From NCBI GenBank assembly GCA_021325575.1, contig JAJPGW010000010.1, positions 1-64,000 on the forward strand: a stretch of 64,000 bases of DNA. Reading direction: 5' to 3'. Source of the DNA: Gammaproteobacteria bacterium (GTDB lineage Bacteria > Pseudomonadota > Gammaproteobacteria > DSM-16500). Shown piece by piece: positions 44,307 to 55,131 of the stretch. The notes below the pieces were generated by a model, which searched no databases, was not told the origin of the DNA, and saw only the letters and a list, made by a program, of their open reading frames with translations. Both the position numbers and the translations under genes were made by a program. How positions within the stretch are numbered: position 1 is the stretch's first letter; every line of letters begins with the position of its first letter.

Positions 44307-45290
44307 TTACACTAATACATCTGCGAGATGCGAACGAACTTCCGATTCTTTTTCAACAGGAACTAGCAGGGTATAAAAACCTTTTTTGTTCGGAACTACG
44401 GTATGTTTGTAATCCGGATTCAAGGTTTGCAAGGTTTCAAGATCAATATCCGCTTTTTTCGCGATCGTATTTAAGCTCACAGGCTTTTTCGTTTTGATTT
44501 CTGCGAAATAAGGTTGGTTATTCACGTGCGGTAATTTCACGCCATATTTATCGGGATTTGCAATAATCGCTGCAACCGCCATTAATTTTGGTACATACGC
44601 TTTGGTTTCTTTGGGTAACGGTAAATCCCAATAATCGTGACTACCGGCGCGTTTTGCCACTTTCGCCACTTTGACCTGACCACAATCGTAAGCGGCGATC
44701 GCAAGATACCAGTTGCCCTTAAAGTAGTTATTACCTAAATCATGAAAATAAGCGAGTGCCGCATTCGTTGATGCAACTACGTTACGTCGACCATCATATT
44801 GCGGTTTCACTTTAATACCGAGTTCGCGCGCCGTTTGTGGCATCAACTGCCAAAGACCGGTGGCGCCGACTTTTGAATGGTCGTTAGGATTGAATTCACT
44901 TTCAATGACAGGAATCAATGCCAATTCAGCTGGTAAACCCACTGCTTGGGTTTGTTTATAGATGAAATAAATATAAGGCTCGGCCGCTTCCAAGATGCTG
45001 TGCAGCTTATCTTGGTCCGCCAATAATTTGCGAATTTCCGCCTGAACGCGTTTGGAGTCAGCCATATGGTCCAGTTTAAACTGTTGACGCATGCTGCCCC
45101 AGACAGAGTCTGCAGATTTAGCGCTTACTGTTTCAACCGCTGGTGCATTCTCAGGCGTATATTCGTTTCCGGTTATCACAGTGGAAACCATATTTGAGAC
45201 TGCTGTATTATCGCCGTACCAGGCTATTGTGAGGTTAAAACTTAAAGCAGCTAAGATAAGTAATTTTGAACTACGTATTAACAATTGCAT
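44307..45290 (-). CDS. MltD-like lytic transglycosylase with LysM domain
   Basis: A 327-aa exported enzyme that cleaves peptidoglycan glycan strands. It has a signal peptide (residues 1-23) and an SLT domain (about 105-225) with the catalytic Glu in IPVIESEFNPNDHSKVGATG and LWQLMPQTARELG. A C-terminal LysM-like domain (about 265-320, VSLNTIAKKADIDLETLQTLNP) binds peptidoglycan. Domain order matches MltD. It is the second cell-wall enzyme within 3 kb, convergent with the Sel1-like gene. Confidence 0.93.
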   Translation of the reverse strand: MQLLIRSSKLLILAALSFNLTIAWYGDNTAVSNMVSTVITGNEYTPENAPAVETVSAKSADSVWGSMRQQFKLDHMADSKRVQAEIRKLLADQDKLHSILEAAEPYIYFIYKQTQAVGLPAELALIPVIESEFNPNDHSKVGATGLWQLMPQTARELGIKVKPQYDGRRNVVASTNAALAYFHDLGNNYFKGNWYLAIAAYDCGQVKVAKVAKRAGSHDYWDLPLPKETKAYVPKLMAVAAIIANPDKYGVKLPHVNNQPYFAEIKTKKPVSLNTIAKKADIDLETLQTLNPDYKHTVVPNKKGFYTLLVPVEKESEVRSHLADVLV

Positions 45291-45460
45291 CGCGCCAGTC
45301 TACCGGAAACGACCCGCTTGATCAACCCGTTTTGATCATTATTTGATCAAATAGTAGCTAACTTGTTATTTTATATAAGGTTTTTAGGGTAAAAAAAGAT
45401 AAAATCAGCTTAAAATACTCTTAAGAATGTCCCTTATAAACGCAAAATTTTAGATAAAAT

Positions 45461-45494
45461 CTTAATATTTTCTTAAGGCTTAACTTATTACAAT
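45461..45494 (+). promoter_or_regulatory. PmrA-type box and -10 upstream of the 45526 gene
   Basis: CTTAAT-ATTTT-CTTAAG (45461-45477) is a perfect YTTAAK-N5-YTTAAK site. After 11 bp comes TACAAT (45489-45494). The best box in the window. Confidence 0.75.
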
Positions 45495-45525
45495 GCCATA
45501 AAGCAAATAATTCGAGGAGTCCTTC

Positions 45526-46308
45526 ATGGCGCATACTAGACGTCTTACCACGAGCAACGATTCTAAAATAAGTAATGCGGTGCTGTTTGCGGGGGGTCTA
45601 TTTTTAGCGGTTGGGAATAGTCTTATTGCAATCTACAAAAGGGGGTTGGATGAATCAACTTTAGCAGGCATAATGTTCGGCACGATTTGTGCTGCGCCTT
45701 ATCTTTTTAATAAGAGCGATGAATGTAGGTCTCGCCGTGCTTCTCATCCTAAAGAGAGCAATGTCAGCAAAAAATCGAATCAAACGAAAACCGAATCTAA
45801 AGTCGTTAAACCTGCTAATCAATTATCAAACCTTCGAATTGCAGCCAGTTTAAATTCGTCAAAGAGTTCAAATGGCGTATCCGTTGCGGCCAATGTTGAA
45901 TCGAAAGAAGAAAATTTGAAAGGAAAAATAGATACCATAAAATCAAAGATAGGTGGACTTGCTGTAAAAGTCCAAACGATTATTTCCGATCTAAAAAATA
46001 AAACATCATTCGGAACTATTGAAAGCTATACCAAGAGAAAACAAGCGATTCTTGATTTGCTGGTAAGATATCACAGTGAATATAGTAAGCCTTCTCGATT
46101 TTTGTCGCTGGTATCAAAACGCGATAAAAATTCAGAAGAACAAGCAATCGTTGCGGATGACTATAATTCTTATACGAATAAATTAGAATTACGACAAAAA
46201 GAAATGGAAACATTATTAGAAGAGTTAGAAACACTGCAACAACAAAAATTGAATCCAGAATGGGTTGCAAATGCTTCTGGATCGCAAAGATCTTCGCGTC
46301 GTCGTTAA
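45526..46308 (+). CDS. Orphan 260-aa protein with membrane hairpin and coiled coil, candidate PmrA-regulated effector
   Basis: Two hydrophobic segments (residues about 18-36 and 46-62) form a likely membrane hairpin near the N-terminus. A Lys/Ser-rich linker follows, then a long helical coiled coil (about 130-250, ending TLLEELETLQQQKLNPEW) and a short Arg/Ser-rich tail (SQRSSRRR). No family is recognised. The ATG has a CGAGGAG site 7 nt upstream and lies 48 bp after the strongest PmrA-type box. A hairpin plus coiled coil is common in effectors placed on host organelle membranes (inference). Confidence 0.8.
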   Translation: MAHTRRLTTSNDSKISNAVLFAGGLFLAVGNSLIAIYKRGLDESTLAGIMFGTICAAPYLFNKSDECRSRRASHPKESNVSKKSNQTKTESKVVKPANQLSNLRIAASLNSSKSSNGVSVAANVESKEENLKGKIDTIKSKIGGLAVKVQTIISDLKNKTSFGTIESYTKRKQAILDLLVRYHSEYSKPSRFLSLVSKRDKNSEEQAIVADDYNSYTNKLELRQKEMETLLEELETLQQQKLNPEWVANASGSQRSSRRR

Positions 46309-46340
46309 AGGCCGGTTATAAATCCAATACCAATTAATGA

Positions 46341-47579
46341 CTAGGAAAACCTGCTAACAAATTTCTGATTCTTAAGCGCATCAGCCAGCACCTGCTGAAT
46401 GTCTACTATTTTTTTAGGGAGTTCTTTATCTTCCGCAAGTATTGCCACTAATTTTTTAGCAGTAGTCGGCGCGTCAAGGTGAGGTATATTCATTAAAGAA
46501 TCGATGTGTTCAAGCAAGTTAATCATATTTTTTAATGGAACATTCGGTTTATTAATTTCGGCAACGAGTTGTTGATAGACGGGAGCAAAGGATTGTTCTT
46601 TTTTCGCATAAAATTTTATGCCTTCCATATAAATGGCAAGTTCTTTTGCTGCTTGATATTTTTTAACAAACGAATGAACCAAAAGATCAATTTCAGCTAA
46701 TAAAATAGGAGTAGATAAATTAATTGCAATAATCGGTAATTTACTCATTTTTTCAAGAATTTTGTCTTTTTCCGGAGCGAATTCAACTGCAAGTTGACGA
46801 TCATGTGAAGTGAGCTTTTCAAATGATCGAGTAAAATTATTAAGAAGATTAAATTTTGCTGTCATTCTTGTTTGAAACTCTTGGCATGCCGAGTTTATCT
46901 GATCGTATTTTTCAGTTTCTTCTGGATCGGATAAAACGGTATCGAAATCTTTCGATAATTGTTGGCATTCAAGAAGATATTTTCTGAGAAGCGGCATAGG
47001 ATTTACCGACATTTTTTCTTCAAATAAACCGACTTTTCTTTCAGCCCCATGCATGGCTAATAATGATTGTGTTTGTTGGATGGTATCGCATAGATTTTTT
47101 TGCATCACAGGGATTACTACACTTTGATACACTTTATCGATAGGGGCGCTCTTGGTTGTTTTTCTTGTCATTACTAAATTACTTGCAATGAGGTTTTCTA
47201 AAAAAACCCAATCAGCATCGTTAAATTTATTTTGACAAGCGGATTGATAAATTAAATTAGCTAGGTTTTTTATTGTAGTTTGATCAGAATACGAAAAGCC
47301 ATCCGTGGCGAGCAACATTCTTGTCAGATTGTGATCAATTGAGAGAAATAGCTGAATTGTTTTCAATAATTGATGGGGGTTGGATTTATCTTCTGCAAGG
47401 ACCGCGGTCTTTATTTTTTGAGTCCACATTGCATAAACTAATTTTCGCTGAGGTACAATTGAATTGTATCCCTCATCATTTCCATCCAATTGAAATGACG
47501 ATTCTGGATCGGAATATCTTTTTAGTTGGCTAATGGGATCGGCTTTTTTGTCATCGGGCGCTGTTGCTGAAGCTGTCAT
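46341..47579 (-). CDS. Orphan 412-aa helical protein
   Basis: I do not recognise a family. The protein is highly helical throughout with few Gly and Pro residues, polar at both ends and without signal peptide or membrane helix. The start has AGGT 8 nt upstream and a good sigma-70 promoter without a PmrA box, so it may be controlled differently from the other orphans. It is convergent with the PmrA-box gene at 45526, 32 bp from its end. Confidence 0.75.
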   Translation of the reverse strand: MTASATAPDDKKADPISQLKRYSDPESSFQLDGNDEGYNSIVPQRKLVYAMWTQKIKTAVLAEDKSNPHQLLKTIQLFLSIDHNLTRMLLATDGFSYSDQTTIKNLANLIYQSACQNKFNDADWVFLENLIASNLVMTRKTTKSAPIDKVYQSVVIPVMQKNLCDTIQQTQSLLAMHGAERKVGLFEEKMSVNPMPLLRKYLLECQQLSKDFDTVLSDPEETEKYDQINSACQEFQTRMTAKFNLLNNFTRSFEKLTSHDRQLAVEFAPEKDKILEKMSKLPIIAINLSTPILLAEIDLLVHSFVKKYQAAKELAIYMEGIKFYAKKEQSFAPVYQQLVAEINKPNVPLKNMINLLEHIDSLMNIPHLDAPTTAKKLVAILAEDKELPKKIVDIQQVLADALKNQKFVSRFS

Positions 47580-47610
47580 TTGGTAATACCTACAATGTGC
47601 GTGAGGTCAA

Positions 47611-47640
47611 ATACTACCAAATTCAGCTGAAATATGTCAA
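47611..47640 (-). promoter_or_regulatory. Sigma-70 promoter of the 47579 gene
   Basis: Minus strand TTGACA (47640-47635, perfect), 18-bp spacer, TAGTAT (47616-47611). It predicts a leader of about 25 nt carrying the AGGT ribosome site. Confidence 0.6.
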
Positions 47641-47659
47641 ATTTTAATCAAATTACGAT

Positions 47660-49690
47660 TTATAATAACCCACTGTGCTTCAGCAACGCATCAATCGTCG
47701 GCTCTCGTCCGCGAAATTCGACAAATAATTCCATCGGTTCCCGCGTACCGCCTTGTTCTAAAATATCATGCATAAATTCGCGTCCAGTTGCAGGATCTAA
47801 TACACCTCGCTCTTCGAATTTGGAAAAAGCGTCACTGGATAACACTTCGGCCCATTTATAACTGTAATAACCTGCCGCATAACCGCCGGCAAATACATGG
47901 GAAAAACTATGTTGAAAACGATTAAAGGTCGGCGTTTTGAAGACCGCGACCTGTTGTCTTACATCATCTAAAATAGCTTGAACACGCGCGCCTTTGGTCG
48001 GATCGTATTCGAGATGAACGCGAAAATCAAAAATCGCAAATTCTAATTGTCGGAGCATATGCATACCGGGTTGAAAATTTTTCGCTGCTTGTAATTTGTT
48101 ATAAAGCGCGCCTGGCATTGGTTCGTGCGTTTCATAATGTTCTGAAATGAGTTGCAAACTGTCTTTATCCCAGCACCAAAATTCAAAAAATTGGCTGGGA
48201 AATTCGACCGCATCCCACGGCACACCATTTAAGCCTGACACTTCAGGATAATCGACTTGCGTGAGTAAATGATGCAGCGTGTGACCAAATTCATGAAAAA
48301 GAGTCAGCACTTCTTCATGAGTTAAGAGCGCCGGTTTGTTGCCGACGGGGCGATTAAAATTACACGTTAAATAAGCAACGGGAAGCTGAATTTTTCCATT
48401 CGGCAATTTTCGTCGAATGCGGCATTCATCCATCCAGGCGCCTTCACGTTTGTGCGCGCGCGCATATAAATCGATATAAAAATAGCCGCGCAAATTATTT
48501 TTCTCATCATGAATTTCAAAAAATTGCACTTGGGGGTGCCAAGTGTCGGCGGTTTTTTCGGTAATTTTTATACCATATAATTTGTTAACGATGGCAAACA
48601 TGCCAGACAATACTTTATCGATTGGAAAATAGGGACGTAATTCTTCTTGTGAGAGTGCAAATTTGGATTCGCGTAATCTTTCGGTGTAAAAAGATAAATC
48701 CCAAGCTTCCAGTTGTGAGATACCATCCGTTTTTTGAGCGAACTCTGCGAGTTCCTGAATTTCAGCTTCACCAAATTTTTTCGATCTATCCACTAAATCC
48801 GTTAAAAATCCCATCACGAGATCTGGCGTTTTGGCCATTTTGGTCGCGAGCGAATATTCCGCAAAATTGTTAAATCCTAAAACGTTCGCCATTTCATGAC
48901 GAATTTTTAAAATGTCGTCCATCAACTTGGTATTATCAAAACGATTCGCATTGGGACCTTGATCTGATGCGCGTGTGGTGTAGGCTTCATACATCAACCA
49001 GCGCAACTCGCGATTGTCTAAATATTTCATAACAGTGGAATAGACAGGAAATTCCAGAGAAAAAACCCAGCCCGTTTTCCCTTTTTCCTGCGCGGTTTGC
49101 TCAGCCATTTTTAATGCTTCATCAGGCAACCCTTTCAGCGCTTCTTTTTCAGTGACATGTAAACTCCAGGCATCCGTTGCATCCAATATATTTTCTGAAA
49201 ATCGCGTGGTTAATTGACTCAGTTGTTTTTGTAATTCGCCAAAATGGGCTTTTTCAGTCGGCTGAAGATTTACGCCTGCTAATTTAAAATCGCGTAATTC
49301 ATTTTCAATAATTTTTCGCTGCGCAAGATTTAATTTTTCATATTCAGTGTCTTTGATCGATTGGATCGCTTTATAAAGATTTTCATTTTGCATTAATTCA
49401 GTGTGATACTCGATCAACATCGGCAGCGAATTTTTATAGGCGTTACGCAACGGCTCGGTTTCAACCACAGCCCGCATATGCGAAACCGGCGACCACATTT
49501 TCATGACACGATCACTCATTTCTTCGAGCGGCACCATTAAATTGTCCCAGGTAAAATTTTTCTGCTGCAACAATTCCGCAAGCTGCACACGATTTTGAGT
49601 AACTAATTGTTTTAGCGCAGGCTCAATATGCTCCGGCAAAATGCTGCTGAAGCTCGGCAGTAACGAAGGACTCAATAATGGATTTTCCAT
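47660..49690 (-). CDS. prlC: Oligopeptidase A
   Basis: Cytoplasmic M3-family zinc metallopeptidase that degrades oligopeptides and cleaved signal peptides. The zinc motif HEFGHTLHH gives two His ligands and the catalytic Glu, and downstream SHVFAGGYAAGYYSYKWAEV is conserved in PrlC. About 676 aa from ATG 49690, matching E. coli (680). I choose that start for the GAGAG upstream and its fit to the family N-terminus (MENPLLS). It is divergent from glyQ. Confidence 0.96.
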   Translation of the reverse strand: MENPLLSPSLLPSFSSILPEHIEPALKQLVTQNRVQLAELLQQKNFTWDNLMVPLEEMSDRVMKMWSPVSHMRAVVETEPLRNAYKNSLPMLIEYHTELMQNENLYKAIQSIKDTEYEKLNLAQRKIIENELRDFKLAGVNLQPTEKAHFGELQKQLSQLTTRFSENILDATDAWSLHVTEKEALKGLPDEALKMAEQTAQEKGKTGWVFSLEFPVYSTVMKYLDNRELRWLMYEAYTTRASDQGPNANRFDNTKLMDDILKIRHEMANVLGFNNFAEYSLATKMAKTPDLVMGFLTDLVDRSKKFGEAEIQELAEFAQKTDGISQLEAWDLSFYTERLRESKFALSQEELRPYFPIDKVLSGMFAIVNKLYGIKITEKTADTWHPQVQFFEIHDEKNNLRGYFYIDLYARAHKREGAWMDECRIRRKLPNGKIQLPVAYLTCNFNRPVGNKPALLTHEEVLTLFHEFGHTLHHLLTQVDYPEVSGLNGVPWDAVEFPSQFFEFWCWDKDSLQLISEHYETHEPMPGALYNKLQAAKNFQPGMHMLRQLEFAIFDFRVHLEYDPTKGARVQAILDDVRQQVAVFKTPTFNRFQHSFSHVFAGGYAAGYYSYKWAEVLSSDAFSKFEERGVLDPATGREFMHDILEQGGTREPMELFVEFRGREPTIDALLKHSGLL

Positions 49691-49826
49691 CACACACTCT
49701 CTCAAAATATGACTCAAGGATTGAAAGCAGAAACTGTTTTTTTCGATCCCACCTTATCATAAGGAATTATCTTTATGAAAGAGCCCTATATGCTATAATT
49801 CCGCGTTAAACCACGAGTCTTCGCAC

Positions 49827-50762
49827 ATGAAAAAAAATCATAACGATGTCAAAACCTTACAAGGCATGATTGCCACGTTGCAAAATTATTGGGCATCTCA
49901 AGGATGCTTGATTGTTCAACCATTAGACACCGAAGTGGGCGCTGGAACCTTCCATCCAGCGACTTTTTTGCGAGCCATTGGTCCTGAACCGTGGCGTGCG
50001 GCTTATGTGCAGCCTTGCCGCCGACCGGCGGATGGCCGCTATGGCGAAAATCCCAATCGCGTGCAGCATTATTATCAGTTCCAAGTTATTTTAAAGCCAT
50101 CACCCGCTGAAATTCAGGAGATGTATCTCGATTCGCTCCGTGCATTAGGGATCGATCCATTAGCGGATGATATTCGCTTTGTCGAAGATAACTGGGAAGC
50201 ACCAACCTTAGGTTCCTGGGGATTAGGTTGGGAAGTTTGGCAAAATGGTCTTGAGATCACGCAATTTACTTATTTCCAACAAGTCGGCGGGCTCGAATGC
50301 AAACCCGTGACCGGCGAAATTACGTATGGATTAGAGCGACTCGCCATGTCATTGCAAGGTGTCGATAATATATATGATCTCGTCTGGAGCAAAACACCCG
50401 CAGGTGTCGTGACTTACGGTGATGTGTTCCATCAAAATGAAGTCGAAATGTCAAAATACAATTTCGAACTCGCCAATATTGAAGTGCTATTCAATCATTT
50501 TTTAACATATGAACAAGAAAGTTTGCGCTTGATTGAATCAGGATTACCGCTTCCGGCGTTTGAGATGGTGATGAAAGCATCGCACACATTTAATTTGCTG
50601 GATGCAAGACGCGCCCTTTCTGTGACGGAAAGACAACAACATATTTTAAAAATCCGTCGTTTAGCAAAAATGGTCGCAGAAAGTTATTTCGCCGTACGCG
50701 AAACATTAGGATTTCCATTATTAAAAACAAAAAATAAAGTTCAGGAAGCAAAACATGTCTAA
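49827..50762 (+). CDS. glyQ: Glycyl-tRNA synthetase alpha chain
   Basis: Catalytic alpha subunit of the tetrameric bacterial glycyl-tRNA synthetase. Class II motifs are evident: [19 protein letters not shown] and [26 protein letters not shown]. The 311-aa length is normal. The gene overlaps glyS by 8 nt. glyQ, glyS, gmhB and plsC follow each other with 4-8 nt overlaps as one operon. No T-box leader is seen, as expected for a proteobacterium. Confidence 0.97.
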   Translation: MKKNHNDVKTLQGMIATLQNYWASQGCLIVQPLDTEVGAGTFHPATFLRAIGPEPWRAAYVQPCRRPADGRYGENPNRVQHYYQFQVILKPSPAEIQEMYLDSLRALGIDPLADDIRFVEDNWEAPTLGSWGLGWEVWQNGLEITQFTYFQQVGGLECKPVTGEITYGLERLAMSLQGVDNIYDLVWSKTPAGVVTYGDVFHQNEVEMSKYNFELANIEVLFNHFLTYEQESLRLIESGLPLPAFEMVMKASHTFNLLDARRALSVTERQQHILKIRRLAKMVAESYFAVRETLGFPLLKTKNKVQEAKHV

Positions 50763-52815
50763 GCACGCTGATTTTCTGGTTGAGATTCACACCGAAGAAT
50801 TGCCTCCCAAAGCGCTTCTGCGTTTAGCCAAAAGCTTTTTATTTGAAATGGAAACACGTCTCAGAAAATCCGAATTGCAATTCGGCGAAACCCAATTTTT
50901 TGCAACTCCGAGACGGCTTGCTGTGTTAGTTAAAAATTTAGTGGAAAAACAAGATGACGCAGAAACCGAACGCAAAGGTCCCGCTTTAGCTGCTGCATTT
51001 GATTCGTCAGGTAATCCAACGCCTGCGTGTGTTGGTTTTGCGCGTTCTTGCAATGTGGATCCGAAAAAATTAATCACCATCAAAAATGCCGCTGGTGAAT
51101 GGGTGGGTTTCCGCCAAAAAGTAAAAGGCAAAAAAGTTCAGGAATTATTGCCTGAAATGGTTCAGCAATCGCTGGCTGCTTTACCGATTCCAAAACGGAT
51201 GCGATGGGGCGATAACACGGTTGAATTTGTGCGACCTGTGCATTCTGTGATTTTATTATATGGAATGAATGTGATTAAAGCGACCATTTTGGGTTGCAAA
51301 GCCGGACGCAAAACGCGCGGCCATCGTTTTCACAGTAAAAAATGGATTGATATCAAAAAACCATCCGATTACGCCGAAACCTTAGAAAAAAATTACGTCA
51401 TAGCGGATTTTGAAACAAGAAAAAATAAAATACGCGCGCTTGCCACGAAAAAAAATGCGGAAGTGAATATTCGCGAAGAATTGCTGGAAGAAGTAACAGG
51501 ACTTGTCGAATGGCCAGTGGCATTTTCAGGAAATTTTGACAAAAAATTCTTGAACGTTCCCCAAGAAGCTCTGATTTCAGCGATGGAAGATCATCAGCGA
51601 TATTTTCCTGTGATTGATAAAAATGGTAAGTTGCAATCCGAATTTGTTGCGATCAGTAACATTGAAAGCAAAAATCCGAAACAAGTGATCACGGGTAACG
51701 AACGCGTATTGCGCGCGCGATTATCGGACGCAGCGTTCTTTTTTGATGTCGATAAAAAATTGACGCTCGAAAGCAGGCTTGAGAATTTAAAACACGTAAT
51801 TTTTCAGAATAAACTCGGCACGGTATTTGAAAAAGCTGAACGAATCAGCGCGCTCGCTGCATTTATCGCCAATGAAATTGGTTTAAACCAAAAACTGGCA
51901 AAACGCGCAGGCTTGCTCGCTAAAACAGATTTAACTAGCGAATTAGTGGGAGAATTTCCAGAATTACAAGGAATTGCAGGGTATTATTTTGCGGTGAATG
52001 ATGACGAAGATCCTGCCGTTGCAAACGCACTACGCGAACAATATCGTCCGCGTTTTTCAGGCGACACGATTCCAGCGAGCGACATGGGATGCGTCGTCGC
52101 ACTCAGTGATCGCATTGATACGTTAGTCGGTGTCTTTGGCATCAATCAACAACCCACCAGTGAAAAAGACCCGTTTGCCTTGCGCCGGGCATCGTTGGGC
52201 GTATTACGAATCCTGATCGAAAAAAAATGGGACCTCGATTTACGGGAATTATTACAATTTGCCGTAAAAAATTACGTGGTCAAATTTGAAAATCCTAACG
52301 TCGTTGATGATGTTCTGAATTTTATGCTGGAGCGATTAAAAAATAATTATCAAGAACAAGGCGTGAGCAGTGATATTTTTGCTTCAGTGCATGCGCTGAA
52401 TATTTCAAAACCCTACGATATCCATCGCCGGATTTTTGCAGTCCAAACCTTTAAAAAATTACCGGAAGCTGATTCCTTAAGCATCGCAAACAAGCGCGTC
52501 AATAATATTTTATCGCAATACAAAGAAAATATTTCATTACTCTTTGTGAACGAACAATTATTCGAAAATGATTATGAAAAAACGCTGGCACTTAAATTAA
52601 AAAACCAGCAAAAAAACGTGAATGTTTTGCTGGAAGCCAGAAAATATCAAGAAAGTCTTGCAGAACTTGCAAAACTTCGCGAACCCGTCGATAATTTTTT
52701 CGATCACGTCATGGTCATGACCGAAGAAAAAGCCGTGCGTGAAAACCGATTATTATTGTTAAAACAATTACGCGAATTATTTTTACAGGTTGCGGATATC
52801 GCATTACTCCAATGA
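50755..52815 (+). CDS. glyS: Glycyl-tRNA synthetase beta chain
   Basis: Beta subunit (686 aa), which binds tRNA-Gly. The N-terminus [15 protein letters not shown] and [17 protein letters not shown]-type sequence are conserved, as are [10 protein letters not shown] and the C-terminal DALR-like anticodon-binding region ([11 protein letters not shown]). It overlaps glyQ by 8 nt and gmhB by 4 nt, so translation of all three is coupled. Confidence 0.97.
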   Translation: MSKHADFLVEIHTEELPPKALLRLAKSFLFEMETRLRKSELQFGETQFFATPRRLAVLVKNLVEKQDDAETERKGPALAAAFDSSGNPTPACVGFARSCNVDPKKLITIKNAAGEWVGFRQKVKGKKVQELLPEMVQQSLAALPIPKRMRWGDNTVEFVRPVHSVILLYGMNVIKATILGCKAGRKTRGHRFHSKKWIDIKKPSDYAETLEKNYVIADFETRKNKIRALATKKNAEVNIREELLEEVTGLVEWPVAFSGNFDKKFLNVPQEALISAMEDHQRYFPVIDKNGKLQSEFVAISNIESKNPKQVITGNERVLRARLSDAAFFFDVDKKLTLESRLENLKHVIFQNKLGTVFEKAERISALAAFIANEIGLNQKLAKRAGLLAKTDLTSELVGEFPELQGIAGYYFAVNDDEDPAVANALREQYRPRFSGDTIPASDMGCVVALSDRIDTLVGVFGINQQPTSEKDPFALRRASLGVLRILIEKKWDLDLRELLQFAVKNYVVKFENPNVVDDVLNFMLERLKNNYQEQGVSSDIFASVHALNISKPYDIHRRIFAVQTFKKLPEADSLSIANKRVNNILSQYKENISLLFVNEQLFENDYEKTLALKLKNQQKNVNVLLEARKYQESLAELAKLREPVDNFFDHVMVMTEEKAVRENRLLLLKQLRELFLQVADIALLQ

Positions 52816-53363
52816 AAAAATCTTATGTTATTTTAGATCGCGATGGCGTCATTAATTATGATTCGGCGCATTATATTAAATCGCCAGAAGAGTGGCAGCC
52901 GATTCCAGGTAGTCTAGAAGCGATCGCCAAGCTGAATCGCGGTGGCTTTTGCGTTTTGATTGCGACCAATCAATCAGGCGTTGCGCGCGGATTTTATGAC
53001 CATGATGTTCTTAAAAAAATTCACGAAAAATTAACCGCCGAACTGGAATCGCTCGGCGGTTCCATCGAAGAAATTTTTTATTGCCCACATCATCCCGAGG
53101 ATAACTGTAATTGCAGAAAACCCAAACCCGGCATGCTGCAAAAAATCCAGGCAAAATATCAGCTCGATTTCAAAGATGTTTTTTATATCGGCGATTCGAT
53201 TGTCGATATGCAAGTCGCGATCACCATGAATTGCAAACCCATTTTGGTTTTAACAGGAAATGGGAAAAAAACGCTAGAAAATCACCCGGATTTAATTCCA
53301 TCCATTCATTACTTTGCTGATTTATCGGAAGCGGTCGATGCCATTTTGAGTAAAAAAATATGA
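52812..53363 (+). CDS. gmhB: D-glycero-D-manno-heptose-1,7-bisphosphate 7-phosphatase
   Basis: HAD-family phosphatase of ADP-heptose synthesis for the LPS inner core. It shows the nucleophile motif LDRDGVI, TNQSGVARG, the zinc-binding CPHHPEDNCNCRKP characteristic of GmhB, and the C-terminal GDSIVDMQVA. The 183-aa length is normal. It overlaps glyS and plsC by 4 nt each. It links to the LPS-core genes waaG/waaP about 2 kb away. Confidence 0.96.
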   Translation: MKKSYVILDRDGVINYDSAHYIKSPEEWQPIPGSLEAIAKLNRGGFCVLIATNQSGVARGFYDHDVLKKIHEKLTAELESLGGSIEEIFYCPHHPEDNCNCRKPKPGMLQKIQAKYQLDFKDVFYIGDSIVDMQVAITMNCKPILVLTGNGKKTLENHPDLIPSIHYFADLSEAVDAILSKKI

Positions 53364-54106
53364 AACCACCATTTTCTTTTTTCCAAAAAATAAATTTATT
53401 TCTGCGCTCACTCATTTTTTCTATCTTGTCTTTATCCTTTTTGTTGATTTACAGCATCATTTGCGTAGTCTTTTCATTTTTACCGTTAAAATACCGCTGC
53501 AAAATTGTTTTAACTTACACCAACCTCGATATCGCATTGCTTAAATATATTTGTGGGGTTAATTACAAAGTAACCGGTCTTGAGCATATTCCAAAACATC
53601 GCGTCGGCGTGATATTAAGCAAACACCAATCGACGTGGGAAACCTTTTTTATCCCTGGATTATTTAATTTGCCGGCGATTATCTTAAAACGAGAATTATT
53701 ATGGATTCCCTTTTTTGGTTGGGGCGCTGCCACGGTGGGTCCCATTGCCATCAATCGCACTAAAAAATCATCCGCCATGGAACAGATCATTACGAAAGGA
53801 AAAAAATGTCTGGCAGAAGGCCGTTGGATTTTAATTTTCCCCGAAGGGACGCGAATTCCAGCGGGAAAAGTAGGCCATTATCGCTTAGGTGGCGCACGTC
53901 TTGCGGTTGCAACTGGCGCCCCTGTGATACCGATTGCTCATAATGCTGGATATTTTTGGCCGCGCAGAAAATTTTTAAAAATTCCGGGCACCGTTCACCT
54001 TGTCATTGGTCCTTTGATTGAGACGACGAATCGTACGGCGGAAGAGGTGATGGAAGAAACGAAGAACTGGATTGAATCTACTGTGCGAAGTTTGCCGACT
54101 TCGTAA
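53360..54106 (+). CDS. plsC: 1-acyl-sn-glycerol-3-phosphate acyltransferase
   Basis: Inner-membrane acyltransferase making phosphatidic acid from lysophosphatidic acid. It has two N-terminal membrane helices (residues about 10-40), HQSTWE (HX4E, a variant of the common HX4D catalytic box), GPIAINR and FPEGTR. The 248-aa length is normal. The frame overlaps gmhB by 4 nt and ends the glyQ operon; a palindromic repeat follows. Confidence 0.93.
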   Translation: MKPPFSFFQKINLFLRSLIFSILSLSFLLIYSIICVVFSFLPLKYRCKIVLTYTNLDIALLKYICGVNYKVTGLEHIPKHRVGVILSKHQSTWETFFIPGLFNLPAIILKRELLWIPFFGWGAATVGPIAINRTKKSSAMEQIITKGKKCLAEGRWILIFPEGTRIPAGKVGHYRLGGARLAVATGAPVIPIAHNAGYFWPRRKFLKIPGTVHLVIGPLIETTNRTAEEVMEETKNWIESTVRSLPTS

Positions 54107-54109
54107 CCT

Positions 54110-54190
54110 GTCATTGCGAGACCTGTTTTTTAGGTCGAAGCAATCTCTCAAAAGATTGTTTCGTCGCAAAAAGCGCTCCTCGCAATGACG
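54110..54190. repeat. Palindromic intergenic repeat, CGTCATTGCGAG family
   Basis: Starts GTCATTGCGAG and ends CTCGCAATGACG with inner CAATCT/AGATTG complement. Its right half is nearly identical to those at 32687 and 58886. It lies between convergent plsC and the DUF3298 gene. Confidence 0.88.
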
Positions 54191-54198
54191 ATTAATAG

Positions 54199-55059
54199 TT
54201 AATCTGATTTGGTTCCACATTTCCCCTGCAAACAAGCATAAATCGGCGAACTCGGCGCAATCACATTTTTCAAAACGGAATAAGGAATATGAATTTCCTG
54301 TGCACCATAAACATAAGGCGCTACCTGATATTCATCAAACGTAATCAACAAATTATCTTGTTCCAAATTCCAATTTTTATAATTTTCAGGTTTAGGTTTG
54401 GTCCCGCCATCAATCATCCATTTATCCTGTAATTTTTTAGTTAACGCGTTCTTGCAATAGTTTGCAATGATCTTTAAAAAAGGCGAATGCGGTTTAAATA
54501 ATTCGTTAAGCTGTAACACTTTCCCTGAACTCAAATCATAATTCAGCACTTTATGCAAATGATAAGGATGCGCGCGACCTGCTTGCATGCCTTCACTGGT
54601 CAATCGCACGCTGATCAGAGTGGAGTTAGCAGGCTTAATCACATCCGCATCGTAATCAATATTCAAATAATTATGCCTAACACTTTCAGGGAGCGTTGCC
54701 ATATGCGCCGCATCTTCGGCAACATATTTTTTAAATTGATTGACTTCAGCTAATGCGAGTTCGCTCATTTTTTTATTAAATTCTTGTTCCTTCGCAGTTA
54801 ATGAACCGTCTTCCAATTCTGGATACGAATAATCAATTTCATAATGCTGATCGGCATTTTCTTCGTGCGCCATTTTGGGCACTAACTTCACTGTGTCCGA
54901 AATAAAAATGGTGTCGTTATCATTGGCCGTTGTTTCTGGATCATCGGCGGTTGCTGTTGCAGCGTTGGCCGGTTGAGTTGTCGGGGCTGATGATTGATGG
55001 TCTGCAAAAGCCGTGTTTGCAGCCAGAATAAAAGCACAAAAAATAATGGTTTTTTTCAC
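54199..55059 (-). CDS. Exported DUF3298-like (RsiV C-terminal-type) protein
   Basis: A 286-aa protein with a signal peptide from GTG 55059 (VKKTIIFCAFILAANTAFA), an Ala/Thr-rich linker, then a domain of about 210 residues resembling DUF3298/RsiV C-terminal domains (ISVRLTSEGMQAGRAHPYHL, LNYDLSSGKVLQLNELF, and FDEYQVAPYVYGAQEIHIPYSVL). I choose GTG 55059 because GAGGA precedes it and the signal peptide then starts correctly. RsiV proteins bind lysozyme, but this one lacks an anti-sigma helix, so function is open. Two C-terminal cysteines may form a disulfide. Confidence 0.85.
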   Translation of the reverse strand: MKKTIIFCAFILAANTAFADHQSSAPTTQPANAATATADDPETTANDNDTIFISDTVKLVPKMAHEENADQHYEIDYSYPELEDGSLTAKEQEFNKKMSELALAEVNQFKKYVAEDAAHMATLPESVRHNYLNIDYDADVIKPANSTLISVRLTSEGMQAGRAHPYHLHKVLNYDLSSGKVLQLNELFKPHSPFLKIIANYCKNALTKKLQDKWMIDGGTKPKPENYKNWNLEQDNLLITFDEYQVAPYVYGAQEIHIPYSVLKNVIAPSSPIYACLQGKCGTKSD

Positions 55060-55131
55060 GAAGGACGTTCCTCTACTCGTTTTAATGTGGGCAAAAATAT
55101 AGCAGAAGGGGTCCCAAAGGGTCAACCGACT